Below, one piece after another: positions 35,906 to 42,020 of a DNA stretch of 64,000 nucleotides; the first letter of the stretch is position 1; every line of letters starts with the position of its first letter. The notes beneath the pieces were generated by a model. It was not told where the DNA came from. It did not search any database and worked only from the letters and a program-made list of their open reading frames with translations. The position numbers were made by a program, and so were the translations under genes. This DNA comes from JADLHS01 sp964594985 (lineage in GTDB: Bacteria > Verrucomicrobiota > Verrucomicrobiia > Limisphaerales > JADLHS01): assembly GCA_964594985.1 (NCBI GenBank), contig CAZQNQ010000009.1, positions 1 through 64,000 of the forward strand, given 5' to 3'.

Positions 35906-36718
35906 ATGCTAACCACCTCCCTCATTACTCCCATGTTCGCCTCGGGCGCGCTGCAATTCGCGTTCGAGAAAGCCACCCTCGAAGGCAAGCTCACCATCGG
36001 CGCACTCGTCATTGTGTCGTTGTTCAGTTGGTCAGTCATCATCACGAAGATCATTCAGCTCTGGCGCGCGAACCGGGCTTCAAAAAAGTTCTTCGATGCC
36101 TATCACGAAACCCGCGAGCCGCTGGACTTGCACCGCAAAGGCGCGACGTTCGATGGCGCTCCGGCCTACGAGCTTTATGTCGCGGGCCAGAAGGAACTCC
36201 AGTTTCAACTCACGAAACACTCGGTCGTCGTGAAAGGTGAAGCCAAAATTACGCAGGCGGGTTTTGATTCCGTCCGTGTCTCGCTGGAGGAAGCCGCCAT
36301 GCACGAGGCGCTCGCGTTGGAGAAAGGCATGATCGTGCTTTCGACGGCGGTGGCGGGCGGGCCGTTCATCGGGTTGCTCGGCACGGTCTGGGGCGTGATG
36401 GAAACCTTCTCCGGCATCGCGAAGGCAAATTCCGCCAGCCTGACAGCCATGGCACCGGGCGTTGCCGGAGCGTTGATCGCCACGGTCATCGGCTTGCTCG
36501 TCGCGATCCCGGCGATGTTCGCCTACAACTTCATGGTGACGCGGATTCGCGCGTTCACGCAGGAATTGGACGCGTTCTCGATCCGGTTCGCGACGCAGAT
36601 CGAACACAGCTATGTGGATGCGCGCCCGATTGGCGAGGAAGTCTCCGAGGCGATCACCAAAGCCATCCGCAAGGAGGGTTACGACGCCAACACTGTCATC
36701 CAAGCCTCCGGAATATGA
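35906..36718 (+). CDS. exbB: ExbB/TolQ/MotA-family proton channel subunit
   Basis: A 270-aa membrane protein. TM1 about residues 28-50 (LTIGALVIVSLFSWSVIITKII), then a cytoplasmic helix-rich loop, then the conserved block LGTVWGVMETFSGIAKANSASLTAMAPGVAGALIATVIGLLVAIPAMFAYN covering TM2 and TM3. Together with ExbD it uses the proton gradient to drive TonB or a related protein. The overlapping exbD start (ATGA) and the following TonB-like and second exbD genes make a complete energy-transduction operon. It sits directly after the FhaB/FhaC pair, but functional coupling is inference. Confidence 0.9.
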   Translation: MLTTSLITPMFASGALQFAFEKATLEGKLTIGALVIVSLFSWSVIITKIIQLWRANRASKKFFDAYHETREPLDLHRKGATFDGAPAYELYVAGQKELQFQLTKHSVVVKGEAKITQAGFDSVRVSLEEAAMHEALALEKGMIVLSTAVAGGPFIGLLGTVWGVMETFSGIAKANSASLTAMAPGVAGALIATVIGLLVAIPAMFAYNFMVTRIRAFTQELDAFSIRFATQIEHSYVDARPIGEEVSEAITKAIRKEGYDANTVIQASGI

Positions 36719-37125
36719 GGAAGTGCTCCAAAAGCGTTCACCACTCGTTGACCGAGTTGAACATCACGCCGCTGCTCGATCTCGCGTTCGTATTGCTCGT
36801 GATTTTCATCATCACAACGACGCCGATTGTGAACGATCTGGATCTGAACCTGCCGACTGCGTCGAAGAAGCAGAAGGATTCGCCGCCGAAAGCGAACTAC
36901 GTGACGGTGGACGCCGCGGGCACGATTCATCTGAACAAGAAGCAAGTCACGTTGGACGGCTTGCTGTCCGAACTCGTGCAGTTGCGAGTGGACGATCCCG
37001 ACCTCAACGTCATTGTGCGCGGCGATGGCAAGACGAAGTATCGCCACATCGTCACGGTGATGGATGCGCTCCAGCAGGCCAACGTGGTGAAAGTGGATCT
37101 TGCTACCGAGCCGAACAAAAATTGA
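36715..37125 (+). CDS. exbD: ExbD/TolR-family protein, first copy
   Basis: A 136-aa protein: short cytoplasmic N-terminus (SLTELNITPLLDLAFVLLVIFIITT) with the conserved Asp in the single transmembrane helix that carries protons, followed by a periplasmic domain (YVTVDAAGTIHLNKKQVTLD, VRGDGKTKYRHIVTVMDALQQANV). Its start overlaps the exbB stop by 4 bp. It works with ExbB to power the TonB-like protein encoded next. Confidence 0.9.
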   Translation: MRKCSKSVHHSLTELNITPLLDLAFVLLVIFIITTTPIVNDLDLNLPTASKKQKDSPPKANYVTVDAAGTIHLNKKQVTLDGLLSELVQLRVDDPDLNVIVRGDGKTKYRHIVTVMDALQQANVVKVDLATEPNKN

Positions 37126-37135
37126 CCGCAAAAGC

Positions 37136-37816
37136 ATGGCTGACATCCGCAAACAAAAGAAAACCTCGCGCTTGAGCGTGGTGATCTCGCTGGTGTTTCA
37201 CGGCGTGATTATCGGGGGGCTCGTGTTCATCGCGGCGCGCGAAGGCATTCTCGGCAAGGAGTTGAAAAAGATCGCGGTGACGATGGTGCCGAAGGAAAAG
37301 CCGCCCGAGGAAAAACCCAAGGAGAAGCCACCGGAAGAGAAACCGCCGGTGGAAGAACCAAAGGTGGAATTACCCAAGCCTGTGTTGACGCCGCAACCGG
37401 AAACCCCGCGCGCGACTCCACCGCCTGCCGCGACAATGGCCGCGCCCGCTGCCGCCCCCGCGCCGACGGCCTTGCCCGCGTTTGATTTCGAGGGCGGCAA
37501 ACAAGTCGAGACCACGTCCGACCCGAACGTGATGTACAAAGGATTCGTCGAGTACACGCTGCGCTCGCGCTGGAATCGGCCCGAGGGCATTGACGACGAA
37601 AAACTCGTCGCGGAAGTGGAACTGGCGATTGATGGCGAGGGTCGCATTCAAGGCGCGACTTGGAAAAAAAGCTCGGGCGACACCGCCTGGGATAGATCCG
37701 TGAAGCAGGTGCTGGCGACGGTGTCTTCCATCGGTCGGGTGCCGCCCAAAGGTTTTCCCGACCGGGTGCTGGTGCGGTTTGATGTGCAGGTGGCGACAGA
37801 GATGGGACTTGAATGA
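37136..37816 (+). CDS. tonB: TonB-family energy transducer
   Basis: A 226-aa protein with a single N-terminal membrane helix (LSVVISLVFHGVIIGGLVFI), a Pro/Lys/Glu-rich periplasm-spanning region (PPEEKPKEKPPEEKPPVEEP), and a C-terminal globular domain (VEVELAIDGEGRIQGATWKKSSGDTAWDRSVKQVL) with the beta-alpha-beta fold and the VRFDV last strand seen in TonB/TolA tails. It should carry ExbBD-derived energy to outer-membrane receptors. The start is the ATG at 37136. The lack of a TonB-dependent receptor nearby means its partner is encoded elsewhere or is atypical. Confidence 0.85.
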   Translation: MADIRKQKKTSRLSVVISLVFHGVIIGGLVFIAAREGILGKELKKIAVTMVPKEKPPEEKPKEKPPEEKPPVEEPKVELPKPVLTPQPETPRATPPPAATMAAPAAAPAPTALPAFDFEGGKQVETTSDPNVMYKGFVEYTLRSRWNRPEGIDDEKLVAEVELAIDGEGRIQGATWKKSSGDTAWDRSVKQVLATVSSIGRVPPKGFPDRVLVRFDVQVATEMGLE

Positions 37817-38244
37817 AAAAGCGCGCTTTCAAAAAAATCCAACGCGAAGGTCACGGCTCATTGAACGAGTTGAACATCACGCCGCTGCTCGATCTCGTGT
37901 TCGTGCTGCTGGTGATTTTCATCATCACTACGCCGCAGTTGACGAACAGCCTGGAAATCAATCTGCCCTCCGGCAAACCGCCACCTGCCAATCCCGACAC
38001 GCCCAAACCCAAGATCAACCGCATTGTCGTGGACGATACCGGGCAGGCGTTTTTGAATCGCGAGCCGTTCACGATCCCCGCGCTAAAAATAAAACTGCAA
38101 CAGTTGAAAATCGCCGACCCCGAACTGGGTGTCGTGGTTGAAGGCTCAGAAGAAGTGGATTACCAGAACATGATCAACGTGCTGGACGTATTACAGCAAT
38201 TGGACATCACCAAGGTTGGTCTTGCGACCGAAGCGGCAAAGTAA
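37813..38244 (+). CDS. exbD: ExbD/TolR-family protein, second copy
   Basis: A 143-aa paralogue of the upstream exbD: SLNELNITPLLDLVFVLLVIFIITT with the membrane Asp conserved, then a periplasmic domain (RIVVDDTGQAFLNREPF, VVEGSEEVDYQNMINVLDVLQQLDITKVGLATEA). The nucleotide sequence coding the membrane segment is very similar in both copies, suggesting duplication. Its start overlaps the tonB stop (ATGA). Two ExbD proteins beside one ExbB occur in several phyla, where they probably form a heteromeric motor. Confidence 0.9.
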   Translation: MKKRAFKKIQREGHGSLNELNITPLLDLVFVLLVIFIITTPQLTNSLEINLPSGKPPPANPDTPKPKINRIVVDDTGQAFLNREPFTIPALKIKLQQLKIADPELGVVVEGSEEVDYQNMINVLDVLQQLDITKVGLATEAAK

Positions 38245-38604
38245 TGTCGGCAAGCAAACTTGTGTTGGAGACAGGTTGCAGCCCTGGAAGTCCGCCGGCA
38301 CTTTGACTGCACGAATTCTTGCTGTGACCGCCAGTGAAGCAATGCATTCATCAATCAATACGGATATTTGAATCAAAAATAGTTCACCCCCACAAAGTAT
38401 AAGTAGGCGCTTTTGCACTTCGATGTTACAACCTACGCACGTTCGATGAAGACTTGCAGAAACATAACAGCCACGATTTGGCCGACGATGGCGGTCGCGA
38501 AAACGACCCGGCATAGCCGGTTAAGCCAAGGTTGTGCGTTTAGCCTTGGGCTATCCAGGTCGTATCGTGGGCAGAACCCCGAAGCGAGCATGGATAATCT
38601 GGAG

Positions 38605-38669
38605 GTAAGCAGGTAACGAATCGAAAGAAGATTTATACACCCTGCTTACCCCGTGTAAGCAGGGTTTTT
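38605..38669 (+). promoter_or_regulatory. Attenuator-like alternative hairpins ending in a terminator
   Basis: CCCTGCTTAC (38640-38649) pairs with GTAAGCAGGG (38655-38664) and is followed by TTTTT: a rho-independent terminator. An earlier GTAAGCAGG (38605-38613) can pair with the same segment, which would prevent the terminator. This is the logic of an antiterminator switch. The controlled gene is not obvious. Confidence 0.6.
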
Positions 38670-38974
38670 GTTTCCCTGAAACTGATGGTGAAATGGCGGC
38701 AACGAAAGGTGACCAGTCTGTGATTAACAACGTAGTGACGTCTCGATGATGTCTGACAGTGCCAAACGAATTGAAGCGCAGGAATGCCAAAGCATTCCAC
38801 CGGTGGGGTCTGCCCGCCGGTCGCTGATAAGCGCGCCAAGATGGTTTGAAACGAATTTACATTTTAAGGGCTTCGGAGGAGGTGTGCCCCCAAACACCGA
38901 AACAGCCGCCGTGAATCCGCGGGCTGGGATCACATAGATCACCAGGAGGTGTTTGTTCTTTATTGAAATGGCAC

Positions 38975-39006
38975 GGGCCGGGAACACGAATGTTCCCGGC
39001 CCTTTT
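38975..39006 (+). terminator. Perfect rho-independent terminator
   Basis: GGGCCGGGAACA and TGTTCCCGGCCC pair over 12 bp around CGAA and are followed by TTTT. It ends whatever RNA is made from the non-coding region and isolates the tRNA array that starts 50 bp later. Confidence 0.85.
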
Positions 39007-39056
39007 AATTTCACACGAGAGTTGAGCGTAGCCACAACGCTCCTTTCATTTCTCAC

Positions 39057-39130
39057 AGGCCGCGCGCCAGCTTGCGCAGCAGAGTCTCCAAAACTCAGTT
39101 TGCTCGGGGCAGCACCGAGGCGGCCTGCCA
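39057..39130 (+). tRNA. tRNA-Trp (CCA), altered elbow
   Basis: Acceptor AGGCCGC/GCGGCCT pairs over 7 bp, discriminator G, CCA encoded. The A1:U72 and G73 ends agree with bacterial tRNA-Trp. Anticodon loop CTCCAAA. T-stem CTCGG/CCGAG closes the loop GGCAGCA, in which position 55 is G instead of T. The D-arm folds as GCGC/GCGC with a 6-nt loop and lacks G18G19. Confidence 0.85.
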
Positions 39131-39137
39131 TTTTCCT

Positions 39138-39212
39138 GGGGTCGTGGCAGACAAGCAATGCACTTGCCTTGCAAGCAAGTTGATGTGGGAGCATTACCCA
39201 CCGACTCCACCA
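39138..39212 (+). tRNA. tRNA-Ala (TGC), altered elbow
   Basis: Acceptor GGGGTCG/CGACTCC pairs over 7 bp and includes G3:U70, the alanine identity pair. Discriminator A, CCA encoded. Anticodon stem CTTGC/GCAAG with loop CTTGCAA. T-stem GTGGG/CCCAC closes AGCATTA, where the usual T54-T55 and A58 are A, G and T. The D-arm is GCA/TGC with a 9-nt loop and no GG. Confidence 0.9.
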
Positions 39213-39218
39213 TTTTAC

Positions 39219-39291
39219 TGCGGGGAGAATGAGATTCAGGCGAGCCTCATAAGCTCTGCCTCCGTGGGCGCAACTCCCACCCCCGCTACCA
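39219..39291 (+). tRNA. tRNA-Met (CAT), reduced D-arm, 1-72 mismatch
   Basis: Acceptor (T)GCGGGG/CCCCGC(T) leaves position 1-72 unpaired, which is an initiator-like feature. Discriminator A, CCA encoded. Anticodon loop CTCATAA on a 4-bp GAGC/GCTC stem. T-stem GTGGG/CCCAC closes CGCAACT with G55. The D-arm is only GAAT/ATTC around a 3-nt loop. CAT could also be an Ile-lysidine precursor; Met is the simplest reading. Confidence 0.75.
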
Positions 39292-39301
39292 ATATCTACA
39301 T

Positions 39302-39391
39302 GGGAAGTGATCCGGACCGCGGTCTGTAAACCCGCCGTCGTTAAACAGTGCCGGAAGCTGACGACTGGAGCGTTACCAGCATTTCCCACCA
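39302..39391 (+). tRNA. tRNA-Tyr (GTA), class II, D-arm apparently missing
   Basis: Acceptor GGGAAGT/ATTTCCC, discriminator A, CCA encoded. Anticodon loop CTGTAAA on a GCGG/CCGC stem. A long variable arm (CGTC/GACG with a 20-nt loop) fits a bacterial class II tRNA-Tyr. T-loop AGCGTTA with G55. Only 10 nt separate the acceptor from the anticodon stem, too few for a normal D-arm. Confidence 0.75.
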
Positions 39392-39395
39392 TTTC

Positions 39396-39470
39396 GCTCT
39401 CGTAGCTGAATAGAAAAGCGACCCGTTGTCTGCGGGAAGAGTGTGGGTGCAAGTCCCATCGAGAGCGCCA
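39396..39470 (+). tRNA. tRNA-Asp (GTC), altered elbow
   Basis: Acceptor GCTCTCG/CGAGAGC is perfect, and the discriminator is G, as required for aspartate. CCA encoded. Anticodon loop TTGTCTG on CCCG/CGGG. T-stem GTGGG/CCCAT closes TGCAAGT, with T54 and A58 kept but G55. The D-arm is GCT/AGC with a 9-nt loop without GG. Confidence 0.85.
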
Positions 39471-39476
39471 TTTTTT

Positions 39477-39615
39477 CGGAGCGTAGCTCAGTCTTTAGAG
39501 CGCGCGGCTTGGGCCCGCGAGATCGCAGGTGGTTTGCAGTTCGCGAAAGCGAACAGCTCTATTTTGGGCATCCACCTGGCAAGACTTGGGAAGTCCAATC
39601 CTGCCGTTCCGACCA
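39477..39615 (+). tRNA. tRNA-Pro (TGG) with an insertion of about 65 nt
   Basis: Acceptor CGGAGCG/CGTTCCG with the proline-type C1:G72 pair, discriminator A, CCA encoded. D-stem GCTC/GAGC. Anticodon stem CGCGG/CCGCG with loop CTTGGGC. T-stem GCAGG (39525-39529) finds its partner CCTGC only at 39600-39604. The intervening sequence contains CAGGTGG/CCACCTG and a perfect GTTCGC-GAAA-GCGAAC hairpin. It may be an intron-like insert, a giant variable arm, or an inactivating insertion. Confidence 0.6.
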
Positions 39616-39625
39616 ATTTCAAATT

Positions 39626-39701
39626 GCTGCCGTGGTCGAATACATCAGGCATCCGTCTTCTAAGCGGAACGATGCAGGTGAGAATCCTGCCGGCAGCGCC
39701 A
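39626..39701 (+). tRNA. tRNA-Arg (TCT), altered elbow
   Basis: Acceptor GCTGCCG/CGGCAGC perfect, discriminator G, CCA encoded. Anticodon stem TCCGT/GCGGA with loop CTTCTAA. T-stem GCAGG/CCTGC closes TGAGAAT with G55. D-arm GTC/GGC with a 10-nt loop lacking GG. Confidence 0.85.
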
Positions 39702-39708
39702 ATCCATT

Positions 39709-39796
39709 GGTTGAAAGGTGCAGGGTACAAGTTGCAGGTTTTATCGCGAACGTGTGTGCGGTTTCCAACCTGCAACCTTCAACCTGTAACTTGCAA
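39709..39796. repeat. Inverted-repeat spacer between tRNA-Arg and tRNA-Asn
   Basis: GGTTGAAAGGTGCAGG at the left and CCTGCAACCTTCAACC at the right are nearly complementary, and TTGCAGGT-type units repeat inside. This may be a mobile palindrome or a processing hairpin in the array transcript. Confidence 0.5.
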
Positions 39797-39805
39797 TCGT
39801 AGAAA

Positions 39806-39880
39806 TGCCAGGTGGTGTCAAAGTAGCACGGCGGCCTGTTAAGCCGTTCGGTGTTGGTGCGAGTCCAACCCTGGCAGCCA
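39806..39880 (+). tRNA. tRNA-Asn (GTT), altered elbow
   Basis: Acceptor TGCCAGG/CCTGGCA perfect with T1:A72, discriminator G as expected for Asn, CCA encoded. Anticodon stem GCGGC/GCCGT with loop CTGTTAA. T-stem GTTGG/CCAAC closes TGCGAGT with G55. D-arm GTG/CAC with a 9-nt loop and no GG. Confidence 0.88.
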
Positions 39881-39885
39881 GTTTA

Positions 39886-39966
39886 GTTGATAGTGCATGG
39901 TTGATGGTTGATAGGCCGGACAGGTCGCCAAGCTTTCCATCAACTCTCAACTCCCAACCATCAACT
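39886..39966. repeat. Inverted-repeat spacer between tRNA-Asn and tRNA-Ser
   Basis: GTTGATGGTT near 39900 is complementary to AACCATCAAC near 39956, with further TTGATGG/TCAACTC units. It is like the other spacer in style but not in sequence. Confidence 0.5.
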
Positions 39967-39971
39967 CTTGC

Positions 39972-40062
39972 GGAAGGCAGGCAGATATAAGCTGGCTGCA
40001 CTTGTCTCGAAAACAAGATCGGCACAACGCCGAGGTCGGAGCATTACCGACGCCTTCCGCCA
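39972..40062 (+). tRNA. tRNA-Ser (CGA), class II, altered elbow
   Basis: Acceptor GGAAGGC/GCCTTCC perfect, discriminator G, CCA encoded. Anticodon stem CTTGT/ACAAG with loop CTCGAAA. Long variable arm TCGGC-ACAAC-GCCGA, as required for serine tRNA. T-stem GTCGG/CCGAC closes AGCATTA with G55. D-stem GCAG/CTGC with an 11-nt loop that does contain a GG. Confidence 0.9.
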
Positions 40063-40238
40063 ATTTCCAAACCCTCAACGAAAGGCAACTCCATGAGATC
40101 CGCAATCCGTTACCAAAGCCAATTACTTTTTCGCCGGAGCTATAAACCGAATCGCGTGATGCGCATCCGACCGACGCAGCGGCTGAAACTCGTGTTCCGT
40201 CCCGTGAACCGATTCGGCGCGAAGCCGCAATTAACCAT

Positions 40239-40312
40239 TGTCCCGTAGCTCAATAGCAGAGCGCCCGGTTGATAACCGGAAGACCGCGGAGCATTACCGC
40301 GCGGGACAACCA
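40239..40312 (+). tRNA. tRNA-Ile (GAT), altered elbow
   Basis: Acceptor TGTCCCG/CGGGACA perfect, discriminator A, CCA encoded. Anticodon loop TTGATAA on CCGG/CCGG. T-stem CGCGG/CCGCG closes AGCATTA with G55. D-stem GCTC/GAGC with a 7-nt loop lacking GG. It is the last tRNA, 43 bp before the RtcB-fusion gene. Confidence 0.9.
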
Positions 40313-40355
40313 ATTTGAAAACTAAAAACAAAATCCGACAAACAAAAGGAATCCG

Positions 40356-41627
40356 ATGAAAATCGCCAAAGCACTCAAACTGAAAAACCAACTGGCCGGC
40401 GAAGTCGCCCAGTTGAAGGAACTGCTCACGAAACAGAATTCCCGCTCCAGCAAACAGAAGTTTGATTACGACAACCGCGAAGTGTTGACGCGCTTGCGCG
40501 CCAAGCTTGCCGAGTTGATCAAGGTGAAGGCCGTGGTCGCCGCCGCCAACGCGGAAATCTACGACCAGATTTTCCGTCTGGCCGAACTCAAGGGCCTCGT
40601 CACTACGCTGACCGGCCTCGATACCATTGCGTGCCGCATGAAGATGACGGTGCAGGATATTCCGTTGCGCGACCTGGAGCAAAAGCAGGACCGGCTCACG
40701 CGCGCCATCGAGGCGGAAACACGTTTCGGTGTCGGTGCGAATTTCAAGCAGCGCCGCACGCACGACGTGCTAGATGCGGATTGGTCGGTCAGTCCGATTA
40801 CGAAACAGAACAAGGACAAGGCGTGGTCACAGCTCGGCACGAGCGGGAGCGGAAATCATTTCGTGGAGTTTGGTCTGTTCACCGCGCACGGGCCGATAGC
40901 ATCGGCAGGCCAATCAAAAGAATTACCTGCAGGAACTTACGTGGCGTTGTTGTCGCACAGCGGCAGTCGTGGCACGGGCGCGGCGGTGTGCGATTATTAC
41001 AGCAAGATCGCGTTCCATCAGTTCCCGGATTTGCCGAGCGAATTGAAACGGCTCGCGTGGCTGTCGCTCGATTCGCAGGAGGGCCAGGAATACTGGAACG
41101 CGATGGAGTTGATGGGCCAATACGCGGCGGCGAATCACGCGTGCATTCATAAACACATCGCGGAGAATCTTGGCGCGCCGGTGCTGCTTGATTTGGAGAA
41201 TCATCACAACTTCGCGTGGAAGGAGAAACACGTCATTGATGGCGTGGAGCGCGAGGTCATTGTGCATCGCAAAGGCGCGACGCCTGCGGGCGCAGGTATG
41301 TTGGGCATCATTCCCGGTTCGATGGCGACGCCGGGATTCATCGTCAGCGGCAAGGGCAACGCAGAGTCGTTGAATTCAGCTTCGCACGGTGCCGGCCGCG
41401 CAATGAGCCGCAAGGCCGCGAACGAGAAGTTCAACTGGAAGGACGTGAACCGGTTGCTGCGCGAACGCGGCGTGACGCTCATCAGTTCCGGGCTGGACGA
41501 AGTGCCGATGGCCTACAAAAACATTCGCGAAGTCATGGAAGCGCAGCGCGATCTCGTCACCGTGTTGGGCCAGTTTGATCCCAGGCTGGTGAAGATGGCG
41601 CCCGCCGGCGAGCGACCGGAAGATTGA
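40356..41627 (+). CDS. RtcB-type RNA ligase with its N-terminus replaced by a DIP1984-like helical domain
   Basis: A 423-aa protein. Residues 1 to about 90 (MKIAKALKLKNQLAGEVAQLKELL ... LAELKGLVTTLTGLD) form helices resembling DIP1984/septicolysin-like small proteins. From IACRMKMTV on it is RtcB: LGTSGSGNHFVEFG, LLSHSGSRGTG, NHHNFAW-type LENHHNFAW, RKGATPAGAGMLGIIPGSM and the nucleophile His in NSASHGAGRAMSR. RtcB joins 2',3'-cyclic phosphate and 5'-OH RNA ends and repairs cleaved tRNAs. The usual first 90 or so residues are gone, and the first metal-site pattern D-x-x-C reads D-T-I-A-C here, one residue longer. The metal ligands downstream are kept. Placement right behind ten tRNAs suggests it serves them. 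Confidence 0.85.
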   Translation: MKIAKALKLKNQLAGEVAQLKELLTKQNSRSSKQKFDYDNREVLTRLRAKLAELIKVKAVVAAANAEIYDQIFRLAELKGLVTTLTGLDTIACRMKMTVQDIPLRDLEQKQDRLTRAIEAETRFGVGANFKQRRTHDVLDADWSVSPITKQNKDKAWSQLGTSGSGNHFVEFGLFTAHGPIASAGQSKELPAGTYVALLSHSGSRGTGAAVCDYYSKIAFHQFPDLPSELKRLAWLSLDSQEGQEYWNAMELMGQYAAANHACIHKHIAENLGAPVLLDLENHHNFAWKEKHVIDGVEREVIVHRKGATPAGAGMLGIIPGSMATPGFIVSGKGNAESLNSASHGAGRAMSRKAANEKFNWKDVNRLLRERGVTLISSGLDEVPMAYKNIREVMEAQRDLVTVLGQFDPRLVKMAPAGERPED

Positions 41628-42020
41628 TCAAACCATGACATCCGATCTCTGGTGCGTTGCTGTTCGAAAGCCGTGTTAAATTATTCCCGCCGCCAGAGTG
41701 TTGACCTGTCAATAACTTTTTCCCGAAGGCAGTGGACAAATTTACCGGGAAGGATTTGAATGCCAGCACGCTTCGCGGTTCGTTTGCGAAGTGACGGTTC
41801 CTCTTCCGATCTGACGCCGCTCTGTAAGCGGCGTCCAGCAGTTACGTCGTGGCGTGCCTTTGACTCAGTCGTTCCGATTTTTGGGCGGGCCATGGCAAAA
41901 CCTATAACCAAATCCGCGTCCTCTGAATCATGAATATGAACTTGGCAGCGAGCCTTGCCTCGAAGCAAGCGCGCCAAGTCTGTCCTGCCAGATGCCGCGA
42001 ACCATCCGGAATGAACCGCA
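41628..42020. other. Non-coding gap with one perfect hairpin
   Basis: No gene supported. GACGCCGCT (41813-41821) and AGCGGCGTC (41827-41835) pair perfectly around CTGTA, without a T-tract. TTGACC at 41701 could start a promoter for the next gene, but I see no good -10 box. Confidence 0.4.

Larger units (their letters stand above)
38245..39056. other. Long non-coding region upstream of the tRNA array
   Basis: About 0.8 kb with no supported protein gene. It holds a GGTCG/CGACC hairpin near 38492, a long AGCCAAGG/CCTTGGGCT hairpin at about 38523-38551, an attenuator-like element (38605-38669) and a perfect terminator (38975-39006). The density of stable structures suggests one or more RNA genes or a regulatory leader. 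I could not match it to tmRNA, 6S, RNase P or SRP RNA. Confidence 0.5.

Noticed and set aside
35466..35912. 148-codon frame between the FhaB-like and ExbB-like genes
   Set aside because: It is built from the 31-bp palindrome and the GC-rich repeat and resembles no protein family.
38953..39842. Several short frames across the tRNA array
   Set aside because: They overlap well-formed tRNA cloverleaves and have no protein features.
39709..39966. CRISPR-like repeats between tRNAs
   Set aside because: The units are inverted and irregular, without constant spacer length or cas genes.
40092..40248. 51-residue basic ORF (MRSAIRYQ...) between tRNA-Ser and tRNA-Ile
   Set aside because: It runs into the tRNA-Ile gene, has no clear ribosome site, and no recognisable family.
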